Source: Chloroflexota bacterium
GTDB lineage: Bacteria > Chloroflexota > Limnocylindria > QHBO01
Assembly: GCA_031177555.1 (NCBI GenBank)
Contig: JAPSGM010000037.1
Location: 1 to 11,562, forward strand
DNA length: 11,562 nt
Reading direction: 5' to 3'
Position numbers and translations under genes: made by a program. The notes under the pieces were generated by a model. That model was given only the letters and a program-made list of their open reading frames with translations. It had not been told where the DNA came from and searched no databases. This document shows, one piece after another, positions 1-8,162 of this stretch. Position 1 is the stretch's first letter. The number at the start of each line of letters is the position of its first letter.

Positions 1-10
1 CGCACCAGTA

Positions 11-37
11 CTAACGGCGAGAGGTGCGCGGCGTTAG
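11..37. repeat. Hyphenated inverted repeat upstream of the ECF sigma gene
   Basis: Two 9-base arms (11-19 CTAACGGCG and 29-37 CGGCGTTAG) are inverted copies with one mismatch, separated by 9 bases. It could be an operator or a hairpin belonging to a gene off the left edge. I see no convincing coding sequence in 1-168, which otherwise holds only this repeat and the promoter-like element at 133-159. Confidence 0.3.
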
Positions 38-132
38 TCCCAGGCCGGGAGAATGTGGCTGTCAAATTGCCGACAGGCGGGGGCGGCGGCGTGCAGGGCG
101 AACGGCCGGAGCCGAGATGGCCGCCCGGCGGG

Positions 133-159
133 TGTCACCGCAGGACTCGGTAATCTGTC
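133..159 (+). promoter_or_regulatory. Putative ECF41-type promoter of the sigma factor gene
   Basis: TGTCACC (133-139), a 16-base spacer, then TGTC (156-159). The ECF41 family is known to use a TGTCACA -35 and a CGTC -10 with about this spacing. The expected transcription start falls at about 165-168, next to the ATG at 169. This fits the absence of a Shine-Dalgarno sequence and suggests a leaderless or nearly leaderless mRNA and autoregulation. An element with identical spacing precedes the VOC gene at 1101-1127. Confidence 0.6.
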
Positions 160-168
160 CCCCTCAAC

Positions 169-1095
169 ATGGACACCAACCCAACCCCTCCCGACTCCGG
201 CGAGCTCGGCGGCGTCTACGCCGCGCTGCGGCCGTTGCTGCTCTCGATCGCGTACGAGATGGTGGGCGCGATCGGTGAGGCTGAGGACATCGTCCAGGAG
301 GCGTTCCTGCGGTTCCATCGCGAGGTCGCCACCGGCAAGAAGATCGAGTCGCCGAAGGCGTGGCTGGCCACCGTCACCACCCGCCTGGCCATCAACCACG
401 TCAAATCGGCGCGCGTCCGCCGCGAGACATACGTCGGAAGCTGGCTCCCGGAGCCGCTCCTGACCGACGCCGCACCGGACGCCGGCAGGCACGTCGAGAC
501 CTCGGACGCGCTCTCAATGGCGTTCCTGGTCCTGCTCGAGCGCCTGGGCCCCGTCGAGCGAGCGGTGTTCCTCCTGCGCGACGTGTTCGACTTCGGGTTC
601 GACGAGATCGCCGAAATCGTCGGCAAGTCCGAGGACAACTGCCGCCAGATCGCCGTCCGCGCGCGACGCCACGTCCAGGACCGGAAGCCACGGTTCGAAG
701 CCTCGCGGAAGCGACGCGAGGAGCTGGCGCGGCGATTCTTCGAGGCGGTCGGAGCCGGACGGACGGAGGGGCTCGTTGACCTGCTGGCGGCCGACGTCGT
801 CGTGTACACCGATGGCGGCGGCAAGGGACCGGCGTTCCCGCAGCCGATCTACGGGCGGGAGCGCGTCACCCGGCTGTTCAGTGGCTACCGCCCGGAGGCG
901 CTTGGCGCCGTCGAGCAGCGGTTCGCAGAGGTCAACGGCCAGCCGGGCGTGGTGTTCTTCGATGAGGAGTCCCGCGCGGTGGGCGTCATTGCGCTCGACA
1001 TCGCCGGCGGACAGGTCGTCGCCGTCCGAACGATCACCAACCCCGAGAAGCTCCGCCACCTGGACGAGCCCTCCAGGCCTGTGCCGGTCGACTGA
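169..1095 (+). CDS. sigJ: ECF41 / SigJ-type RNA polymerase sigma factor with C-terminal SnoaL-like domain
   Basis: This 308-residue alternative sigma factor should direct RNA polymerase to a small regulon. Sigma region 2 spans about residues 15-83, with the core-binding segment AEDIVQEAFLRFH (38-50) and AWLATVTTRLAINH (64-77). Region 4 spans about 115-172, with a helix-turn-helix around FDEIAEIVGKSEDNCRQIA. All three signatures of the ECF41 group are visible: the inter-domain motif YVGSWLPEP (88-96), DGGGK (215-219) and NPEKL (291-295). The last two sit in the fused SnoaL/NTF2-like domain (about 183-295), which in studied members regulates sigma activity in place of a separate anti-sigma factor. 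ATG 169 has no Shine-Dalgarno sequence and lies just after an ECF41-like promoter. The VOC/DUF1801 operon follows on the same strand under a matching promoter. Family assignment is firm. The inducing signal cannot be read from the sequence. Confidence 0.93.
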   Translation: MDTNPTPPDSGELGGVYAALRPLLLSIAYEMVGAIGEAEDIVQEAFLRFHREVATGKKIESPKAWLATVTTRLAINHVKSARVRRETYVGSWLPEPLLTDAAPDAGRHVETSDALSMAFLVLLERLGPVERAVFLLRDVFDFGFDEIAEIVGKSEDNCRQIAVRARRHVQDRKPRFEASRKRREELARRFFEAVGAGRTEGLVDLLAADVVVYTDGGGKGPAFPQPIYGRERVTRLFSGYRPEALGAVEQRFAEVNGQPGVVFFDEESRAVGVIALDIAGGQVVAVRTITNPEKLRHLDEPSRPVPVD

Positions 1096-1100
1096 CGACG

Positions 1101-1127
1101 TGTCACGGGCGGGCCTGCCGCTTTGTC
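1101..1127 (+). promoter_or_regulatory. Putative ECF41-type promoter of the VOC-DUF1801 operon
   Basis: TGTCACG (1101-1107), a 16-base spacer, then TGTC (1124-1127). The motif and spacing match the element before the sigma gene. It starts 6 bases after the sigma stop codon. The predicted transcript would start near 1133 and carry a leader of about 35 bases with a Shine-Dalgarno AGGAG at 1156-1160. That the upstream sigma factor drives it is an inference. Confidence 0.6.
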
Positions 1128-1167
1128 TCAGAGTCGACGACGCAACCCAAGCCATAGGAGACAAAGC

Positions 1168-1581
1168 ATGAACACGAACGTGAGCTCGATCCTGCTGGGC
1201 GTCAGGGACATGGATCGGTCCAAGAAGTTCTACACGGAGGGTCTCGGCTGGGAGATCCAGCGGGACTTCGGCATCAGCGCGTTCTTCGAGCCGCACGACG
1301 GCGTCCTCATCGGGCTCTACGGCCGCGACGGCCTGGCCGCCGACGTGGGCACGAGCCCCGACGGAACTGGCTTCGGCGGGATAGTCCTCGACTACGTGGT
1401 CCGCAGTGAGACGCGGGTCGACGAAATCATCGCGGAAGCCGAGAAGGCCGGCGCCACGATCCTGAAGCCCACCGGTCCTTTGGAATGGGGCGGATACGGT
1501 GGATCCTTCGCGGACCCCGACGGCCACATCTGGAGACTCGGCTACAGCGCCCAGGGAAAGAACCAGCCCTACGCGGAGTAG
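1168..1581 (+). CDS. VOC (glyoxalase/bleomycin resistance) superfamily protein
   Basis: A 137-residue single-chain VOC protein made of paired beta-alpha-beta-beta-beta units. The N-terminal unit opens with SSILLGVRDMDRSKKFYTEG (6-25), the standard VOC start, and the second ends with FADPDGHIWRLGY (114-126), the usual 'DPDG' closing motif. VOC proteins include glyoxalase I, dioxygenases and antibiotic-binding proteins, and the substrate here cannot be deduced. ATG 1168 is chosen because AGGAG (1156-1160) lies 7 bases upstream and homology begins there; an in-frame upstream TTG would overlap the promoter. The gene lies directly behind the ECF41 sigma gene and has its own ECF41-like promoter. 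It thus occupies the slot where ECF41 loci usually carry a carboxymuconolactone decarboxylase, oxidoreductase or epimerase. It is likely co-transcribed with the DUF1801 gene 47 bases downstream. Confidence 0.88.
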   Translation: MNTNVSSILLGVRDMDRSKKFYTEGLGWEIQRDFGISAFFEPHDGVLIGLYGRDGLAADVGTSPDGTGFGGIVLDYVVRSETRVDEIIAEAEKAGATILKPTGPLEWGGYGGSFADPDGHIWRLGYSAQGKNQPYAE

Positions 1582-1628
1582 CCGCCCGACGGCAGGGTAA
1601 GAAGTAGGAATGTGAGAGGAGAACTTCA

Positions 1629-2102
1629 ATGAGCGAAACCGGGAAGTCCACCAAGCGCGAGGCCGCAGCCGACGACGAGCCCGGGCGGCTAACGGACGAG
1701 GAGCTGGCCGCGCTGAAGGAGACCGTCAAGGAGCGGAAGGCCGAAGGCCGCCGCGGGCGCGCCAAGGCAGACGGCGAGCGCGACGTGCTCGCGAAGATCG
1801 CCGAGATGCCGGAACCGGATCGGTCCATGGCCGAGCGAATCCACGCCATTGTCAAGACGGCCGCCCCAACTCTCGCGCCGAAGACCTGGTACGGCATGCC
1901 GGCGTACGCCAACGAGAATGGCAAGATCGTCTGCTTCTTCACGGCCGCGGCCAAGTTCAAGTCGCGCTACGCCACGTTCGGCTTCAACGACGACGCGAAC
2001 CTCGATGAAGGCACGATGTGGCCGACGTCCTTCGCTCTGACGAAGCTGACCGCCGCTGACGAGGCAAGGATTGCCGAGCTCGTCAGGAGGGCGGCGAGCT
2101 GA
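1629..2102 (+). CDS. DUF1801-family protein (YdhG-like fold)
   Basis: A 157-residue soluble protein. Residues 1-55 are highly charged (Lys/Arg/Glu/Ala) and probably helical or disordered. The DUF1801 domain follows at about 65-155, with its hallmark KTWYGMPAYA (85-94) and a well-conserved YATFGF block (114-119). The fold is related to the YdhG/frataxin-like group, for which iron binding has been suggested in some members; no biochemical role is established for this subfamily. ATG 1629 follows GAGGAG (1616-1621) at 7 bases. There is no terminator-like structure in the 47-base gap after the VOC gene, so the two probably form one operon under the ECF41-like promoter at 1101-1127. The gene ends right before a decayed UvrA-like fragment. 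Confidence 0.85.
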   Translation: MSETGKSTKREAAADDEPGRLTDEELAALKETVKERKAEGRRGRAKADGERDVLAKIAEMPEPDRSMAERIHAIVKTAAPTLAPKTWYGMPAYANENGKIVCFFTAAAKFKSRYATFGFNDDANLDEGTMWPTSFALTKLTAADEARIAELVRRAAS

Positions 2103-2103
2103 G

Positions 2104-2301
2104 CGCGTGAACGACAACCGTCATCGGCCTGCTCGATCGCCTGGTCGAATCGGGACGAACGGTGGTCGTGAATCGAGCACAACCTCGATGTCGTGGCGCG
2201 GGCCGACTGGGTCCAGCACGCCCGCCGAGCTCGTCCGCGCCTCCGGCTCGTTGACCGGCGAGCATCTGTGCCGCCGCATCGAGGCCGTCGCCGTCGCCTG
2301 A
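2104..2301 (+). pseudogene. C-terminal remnant of a UvrA-like excinuclease ATPase
   Basis: Three short stretches in three frames line up in order with the end of UvrA-type ABC ATPases. They are VIGLLDRLVESGRTVVV (2120-2170), IEHNLDVVARADWV (2172-2213; this holds the H-loop EHN and the following Asp-Trp) and STPAELVRASGSLTGEHL (2212 onward, ending at TGA 2299-2301). One extra A at 2171 separates the first two. The usual glycine-rich 'DLGPxGGxxGGxVVAxGTP' linker is missing between the second and third. No nucleotide-binding or zinc modules remain. This is seen by motif recognition. The closest relatives are probably the shorter UvrA paralogues associated with drug resistance. Confidence 0.72.
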
Positions 2302-2310
2302 CGGCCCGCG

Positions 2311-3171
2311 TCAGCCTGGTCGAATCCCAACCGCGCTGACGAGCGGGCGGCGCCAGACGAGGGCGTCTGCGGGCAGGCGACTGACCCGGCGCAGGACCTC
2401 TACGCGCAGTCGCCGGCGCATCGGCTCATCGAGGCTGGCAAACGTGTCGTCCTCGGTCCAGTGCTCGGCGAGGTCGACGTACGAGGACGGCGTGAACCGA
2501 TGGTCGATCCACTCCTCTCGCGCTCTGACTGAACGGAAACCGACGCGACGCAGCTCGGCGGCGGCCGCCTCCGGCGAGGGGTAGGAACGGTCAGCGCCGG
2601 ACGATCGTGCGGGTGGCTCGATGCGCAGCGCGTCGACCGCATCCTCGAAGGCATCCTCCGGCTCCCATCGGTCGGTGTCCCGCCGCCAGGTGAGGTGGGC
2701 GAAGACACCACCCGGTCGCAGGATTCGAAACACTTCGCGCACCGCCGCCGCGCGGCTCGGCGTCAGCTGGAGGACGAAGCTCGTCATCGCCCCGTCTGCG
2801 CTGGTATCCGGCAGCGGCAGCTTGCCGGCCTCGCCCACGCGGGCGGTGAACCGATGGCGCAGCCCGGCTTGCTCGGCTGCAGCCTCCGCCATCTCGAGCA
2901 ACTTTCGTGCGGGATCGACGCCGATGACTCGCACCGCCGGCCACCGTCTGAGCATGGCGAGCGCCAATGTGCCGGTCCCCGTCCCGATGTCGACCAGCGT
3001 CGCCGCCCGATCGGTCGTCACGAGCCCGTTCAGCCGATCGAGGAGTCCGACCGCTGCGGGCGCGATGACCGGAGCCCACCAGTCGCGGTAGTCGGTGGCC
3101 CAGCGGTCATACGCTGCCTCGGGTCTTGCCGCCGCGGCGGCGCCGTCTGCACGCTCCGAGTCGCGCTCCAT
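2311..3171 (-). CDS. Class I SAM-dependent methyltransferase
   Basis: A 286-residue Rossmann-fold methyltransferase of the Methyltransf_11/25 type. Motif I is LVDIGTGTGTLALA (59-72), which binds S-adenosylmethionine, and the acidic residue at the end of strand 2 is in VIGVDPARK (82-90). Post-I motifs are KLPLPDTSADGAMTSFVLQ (117-135) and the classic LRPGGVFAHLTW (151-162). The C-terminal part (about 195-286) would form the substrate cap. The acceptor (small molecule, lipid or quinone-like) cannot be named. ATG 3171 is preferred. The frame stays open to an ATG at 3306, but that extension lies opposite a + strand hydrolase remnant and adds nothing typical of the family. No clear Shine-Dalgarno sequence precedes 3171, so translation may be leaderless. 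The gene is convergent with the UvrA-like remnant, only 9 bases away. Confidence 0.87.
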   Translation of the reverse strand: MERDSERADGAAAAARPEAAYDRWATDYRDWWAPVIAPAAVGLLDRLNGLVTTDRAATLVDIGTGTGTLALAMLRRWPAVRVIGVDPARKLLEMAEAAAEQAGLRHRFTARVGEAGKLPLPDTSADGAMTSFVLQLTPSRAAAVREVFRILRPGGVFAHLTWRRDTDRWEPEDAFEDAVDALRIEPPARSSGADRSYPSPEAAAAELRRVGFRSVRAREEWIDHRFTPSSYVDLAEHWTEDDTFASLDEPMRRRLRVEVLRRVSRLPADALVWRRPLVSAVGIRPG

Positions 3172-3261
3172 CGCGGCATCGTAGCGGCCAACATCCGGAC
3201 CGAGCCCCGCGTGAATGGCTCCCCAGGAGCAGCAGCGTCGTTCCGCAAGATCTGTGATCCT

Positions 3262-3384
3262 GTCGGCCACGGAAACCGTCACCTCAGTCTCGCCGGGCAG
3301 ACGCATGCCGTCGACCCGGCAGTGCTGGCCCCGCTCGTCCTCGAGTTCCTGCGATCCACCGGCGGCCAGCCCAACCCGGGCTGA
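3262..3384 (+). pseudogene. C-terminal remnant of an alpha/beta hydrolase
   Basis: In one + strand frame, LAGQTHAVDPAVLAPLVLEF followed by a short tail reaches a TGA at 3382-3384. GQTH with the following DPAVLAPVL...F is the usual C-terminal end of a group of actinobacterial/Chloroflexota alpha/beta hydrolases, where the His is the catalytic-triad histidine. The nucleophile elbow and the rest of the fold are absent upstream, where the methyltransferase begins on the other strand. Codon third positions are GC-rich in this frame, as expected of former coding DNA. Apart from this remnant, the intergenic stretch 3172-3412 shows nothing recognisable. Confidence 0.5.
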
Positions 3385-3412
3385 CCGGAGGCAATCGCTG
3401 AAACTTAGGCGG

Positions 3413-4189
3413 CTACTGGTCCTGGATGTACAGGAGGCCGAACGCCGCGCCCTGCGGGTCGCTGACGATGGCGAAGCGGCCGCCGGGCATATCCTGCGGG
3501 GCGACCATCTCGCGCCCGCCTAGCTCGATGGCCCGCTGGAACCGAGCGTCCACGTCCTCCACGGTGAAGTAGATCAGCCAGTTGCTCGGGACCTCGGCGG
3601 GAATCTGGGGGTTCATCTCCAGCGCACCGGCAATGGGCTGGCCGTCGTGCTCGAACTGGTTGTACACCTCGCCCTCACCATAGGGCTGCTCCGAGTGCGT
3701 CCAGCCGAAGACCGTCTCGTAGAAGGTGATCGCCGGCTCGAGGCCCCGCGCGTTGAGCTCGGCCCACCCGAATGCGTTCGGGATGCCCGAAACGAACTCG
3801 CTCGTCCCGGCGCCCTGCCAGCCCGAGATGAAGGCGCCGGACGGGTCGATGAAGACCGCCATGCGGCCCTGGTCCCCGACGTCGAACGGCGGCGCGATGA
3901 CGGTGCCGCCGGCCTCCTGGACCTCCCTTGCCAGTGCGACGATGTCCTCGGTGCCGATGTACAGCGACCACGCGGTCGGGCTCTGATCCCCTTCCTGCTT
4001 GGGGCCGATGCCGGCGACCGACTGGTCGCCGAGCTTCGCCGTCGCGTACCCGCCGTACTGCGGATCCTCCGAAACGTCGAGGTCCCAGCCGAACAGGCTC
4101 GCGTAGAAGTCGCGAGCGGCGTCAGCATCGGTCGTCGAAAGGTCGACCCAGGCCGGCTTATTGATGACTGCGGTTGCGACTTGTGCCAT
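3413..4189 (-). CDS. Two-domain VOC family protein (CFP30B-like)
   Basis: A 258-residue tandem VOC protein resembling the mycobacterial CFP30B/27-kDa antigen family, often labelled 'hydroxylase' or 'glyoxalase' without proof. Domain 1 (about 10-125) starts PAWVDLSTTDADAARDFYAS (12-31), with FGWDL following, and ends FIDPSGAFISGWQ (113-125). Domain 2 (about 138-256) repeats the pattern with WAELNARGLEPAITFYETVF (142-161) and ends IVSDPQGAAFGLLY (241-254). At the usual first metal-ligand position both domains carry a Trp-x-(Asp/Glu)-Leu pattern rather than His, so a metal-independent binding or stress role is plausible. ATG 4189 is preceded by GGAGG (+ coordinates 4197-4201) at 7 bases. A perfect 14-base palindrome at 4222-4235 lies just upstream and may be its operator. 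It is separated from the PPOX-fold gene upstream by 62 bases, so co-transcription is possible. Confidence 0.9.
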   Translation of the reverse strand: MAQVATAVINKPAWVDLSTTDADAARDFYASLFGWDLDVSEDPQYGGYATAKLGDQSVAGIGPKQEGDQSPTAWSLYIGTEDIVALAREVQEAGGTVIAPPFDVGDQGRMAVFIDPSGAFISGWQGAGTSEFVSGIPNAFGWAELNARGLEPAITFYETVFGWTHSEQPYGEGEVYNQFEHDGQPIAGALEMNPQIPAEVPSNWLIYFTVEDVDARFQRAIELGGREMVAPQDMPGGRFAIVSDPQGAAFGLLYIQDQ

Positions 4190-4221
4190 ACGGACGCCTC
4201 CGGTGCACTGCGGTGGAGGCT

Positions 4222-4235
4222 CAAGGGTACCCTTG
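4222..4235. promoter_or_regulatory. Perfect 14-base palindrome upstream of the two-domain VOC gene
   Basis: CAAGGGTACCCTTG is a perfect palindrome centred about 40 bases upstream of the ATG at 4189, in the 62-base gap to the preceding gene. Such a site suits a dimeric repressor. There is no T-run, so it is not a good intrinsic terminator. No regulator gene in the window is an obvious partner. Confidence 0.35.
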
Positions 4236-4251
4236 CTGGCCTAAGGCAGCA

Positions 4252-4713
4252 TCAAGCCCCTGTCGGGTGCCCGCCAGCCGGAAGGGTGAACCGCGTCGCC
4301 GACGTGTTGAAGCGCCGAACATCGAAGGCAATGATCTTCGTCGGGCGCGCCCGGAAGATCGGCCCTTCCACGTACTGCGTCACCGACGGCCGGTAGTCAA
4401 AGTCCGGCCCATACTTCGCCGCGTACTGGCGGGCGATCCTGGCAGCGACGTCGCGCTCGAGATCACGCGCTACCTCCACCACCGCCCGGCCATACGCGGC
4501 CCGATCACCGACCTGGACTCCGAAGGCGAGCCGCGGGTCGCGCGCCAGGTTGCGTGCCCAACGCGTCCGCTCGCTCCCTTCGAAGAACAGGGTGTCGTCT
4601 ACCCAGGCGCACCACTGCTCGACCATGTGAGGTGATCCGTCGGCGTCGGTGGTGGCGATCCACAGGTAGCGCGCGGCGCGCAGGATACGCTGGACGGAAG
4701 CCCACGTGAGCAT
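4252..4713 (-). CDS. Pyridoxamine 5'-phosphate oxidase-fold (PPOX) family protein
   Basis: A flavin- or F420-binding split-barrel protein of 153 residues from ATG 4713. Visible family features are ARYLWIATTDADGSPHM (14-30), the WCAWVDDTLFFEGS block (34-47) and RTRWARNLARDPRLAFGVQV (50-69), which form the cofactor-binding barrel. A C-terminal alpha/beta segment ends in ARPTKIIAFDVRRFN. The substrate is unknown; related proteins reduce or bind FMN, F420 or haem. The frame stays open upstream and encodes IATPKRDRPQLPPGYITRAP (in frame, about 4722-4781), a typical N-terminus for this group, but it contains no ATG, GTG or TTG. The nearest upstream ATG (4787) is out of frame by two bases. The gene may therefore start at the internal ATG, use a rare start, or carry an indel. 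It lies downstream of tRNA-Asn on the same strand with no visible terminator between them. Confidence 0.82.
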   Translation of the reverse strand: MLTWASVQRILRAARYLWIATTDADGSPHMVEQWCAWVDDTLFFEGSERTRWARNLARDPRLAFGVQVGDRAAYGRAVVEVARDLERDVAARIARQYAAKYGPDFDYRPSVTQYVEGPIFRARPTKIIAFDVRRFNTSATRFTLPAGGHPTGA

Positions 4714-4818
4714 CCCCTTCGGAGCACGGGTGATGTACCCCGGCGGAAGCTGCGGCCGATCACGCTTCGGTGTGGCGATGGCGCCATCGTACCGACCCGA
4801 GGCCAGCCATGGTGAGAG

Positions 4819-4893
4819 TGGCTCCGGCGGTAGGATTCGAACCTACGACCAAGCGGTTAACAGCCGCCCGCTCTACCACTGAGCTACGCCGGA
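4819..4893 (-). tRNA. tRNA-Asn (anticodon GTT), CCA encoded
   Basis: The minus strand folds into a complete cloverleaf. The 7-base acceptor stem (TCCGGCG / CGCCGGA) is perfect. A D-arm (GCTC/GAGC) follows, then an anticodon stem closed by one G-T pair around the loop CTGTTAA (anticodon GTT). After a 5-base variable loop comes a T-arm GTAGG-TTCGAAT-CCTAC. The discriminator G73, normal for tRNA-Asn, is followed by an encoded CCA (+ coordinates 4819-4821). A sigma-70-type promoter sits about 45 bases upstream. Confidence 0.97.
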
Positions 4894-4937
4894 ACGCATG
4901 CCGATCCCACCGCGAGACCCATGGGTGGACGGTGGCG

Positions 4938-4967
4938 ATGATACCCGGCGCCCGCGGGGCCGGTCAA
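4938..4967 (-). promoter_or_regulatory. Putative housekeeping promoter for tRNA-Asn
   Basis: On the minus strand, TTGACC (4967-4962) is followed by an 18-base GC-rich spacer and TATCAT (4943-4938). Both hexamers are close to the primary-sigma consensus. The predicted start near 4931 gives a 5' leader of about 38 bases before the mature tRNA. It could also read through into the PPOX-fold gene. Confidence 0.55.
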
Positions 4968-5029
4968 AGGCGGGGGGCTCACACAGCCCGAAACGGTGCT
5001 CCGCCACCGGGCGCGGGCTAAGCGCGGCG

Positions 5030-6027
5030 TCAGACCTCCGCCAGTCGGGAATGCGCCGCGTCCCGGACGCCCGCGATGACCTCCCCCGCCAGCTCGATGG
5101 CCTCCGGCTCCAGGAGCGTGGGGTTGCGCATGATCATCCCGCGGAAGCCGAGGTCCAGGTATGGCTGCAGGCCATCGGCCACCTCCTCCGGCGTCCCCAC
5201 CACGGCGAGCGCCCGCCGATCAGCCGGCAGCCGCTCGAGGATTGGCTCCGCCTCGGCGCGCGTGCGCCGGACGATCACGGTGAGCAGCACCGTGCGGACG
5301 ATCTCCGACGGGTCGCGCCCGATCTCCGCGCAGTGGCGCTCGAGCACCTCCGTCTTGTGGCGCAGCTCGTCGATCGAGCCGAACCAGTTGGCCAGGTCCG
5401 CGTATCTCGCCACCAGGCGCAGCGTGCGCCGCTCGCCGCTGCCGCCGACCAGGATGGGCGGGCCGCCGGGTTGGATCGGCGTCGGCCGGTTGAGGGCCTG
5501 ATCCACGCGGTAGTGGCGCCCGGCCACGGTGGCGTGCTCCCGCGTGAACAGGGCGCGACAGATCTGGAGCGCCTCCTCCAGGCGGTCCATGCGCTCGCCG
5601 ATCGGCGGAAACGTGAACCCATAGCCTTGGTGCTCGACATCGAACCAGGCCGCGCCGAGGCCGCAGATGGCCCGGCCCCGGGAGATGACGTCGAGCGTGG
5701 TCACCGCCTTGGCCACCAGGGCCGGGTTGCGGTAGGTGACGCCGGTGACCATCGTCCCCAGCCGCACCCGGCGGGTTCGGGCTGCAAGGGCGCCGAGCAG
5801 GCTGAACGCCTCCAGCATGGGCTCCTCGGCCCGGCCGACGGGTGGGATCTGGTAGAAGTGGTCCATCACCGTCACCAGGTCGAACCCCGCCCGCTCCGCC
5901 GCGTCCACGTTTGCCGCGATGCGCTCGAACAGCCCGTCCGGAGGGACACCCGGGAACGTCTGGCTCGGCATGTGGTAGCCGAACAGGACGCCATCGGGCC
6001 CCGGCCAGATGGCGTGCTGGGAATCGG

Positions 6028-6031
<4 letters not shown>
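5030..6031 (-). CDS. LLM-class (probably F420-dependent) oxidoreductase
   Basis: A 333-residue TIM-barrel flavin/deazaflavin oxidoreductase of the luciferase-like monooxygenase superfamily. Family marks are AERAGFDLVTVMDHFYQ (45-61), VRLGTMVTGVTYRNPALVAK (89-108), the DVISRGRAICGLGAAWF block (114-130) and ERMDRLEEALQICRALF (146-162). The near-invariant PPILVGGSGERRTLRLVARY (191-210) follows, then the C-terminal VGTPEEV (278-284). These patterns match the F420-dependent LLM subfamilies, but cofactor and substrate are not proven by sequence. Its ATG (6031-6029) overlaps the rpoD stop codon in an ATGA arrangement, so it is almost certainly the third gene of the dnaG-rpoD operon and translationally coupled to rpoD. 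No strong terminator is visible in the 136 bases downstream. Its presence in a core replication/transcription operon is unusual and has no obvious functional logic. Confidence 0.9.
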
Positions 6032-8160
<2,129 letters not shown>

Positions 8161-8162
8161 GC

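Noticed and set aside
34..824. Minus-strand open frames opposite the ECF41 sigma gene
   Set aside because: The + strand frame carries complete sigma-factor motifs, and the antisense products show no domain pattern.
3172..3306. N-terminal extension of the methyltransferase to ATG 3306, with an ERRCCSW motif reminiscent of small Cys-containing domains
   Set aside because: The extension is opposite the better-supported + strand hydrolase tail and its codon third positions look less coding-like. The methyltransferase fold is complete from 3171.
4975..4989. Hairpin GGGCT-CACAC-AGCCC downstream of the LLM gene as a terminator
   Set aside because: The stem is only five pairs and no T-run follows on either strand. 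It is too weak to annotate.
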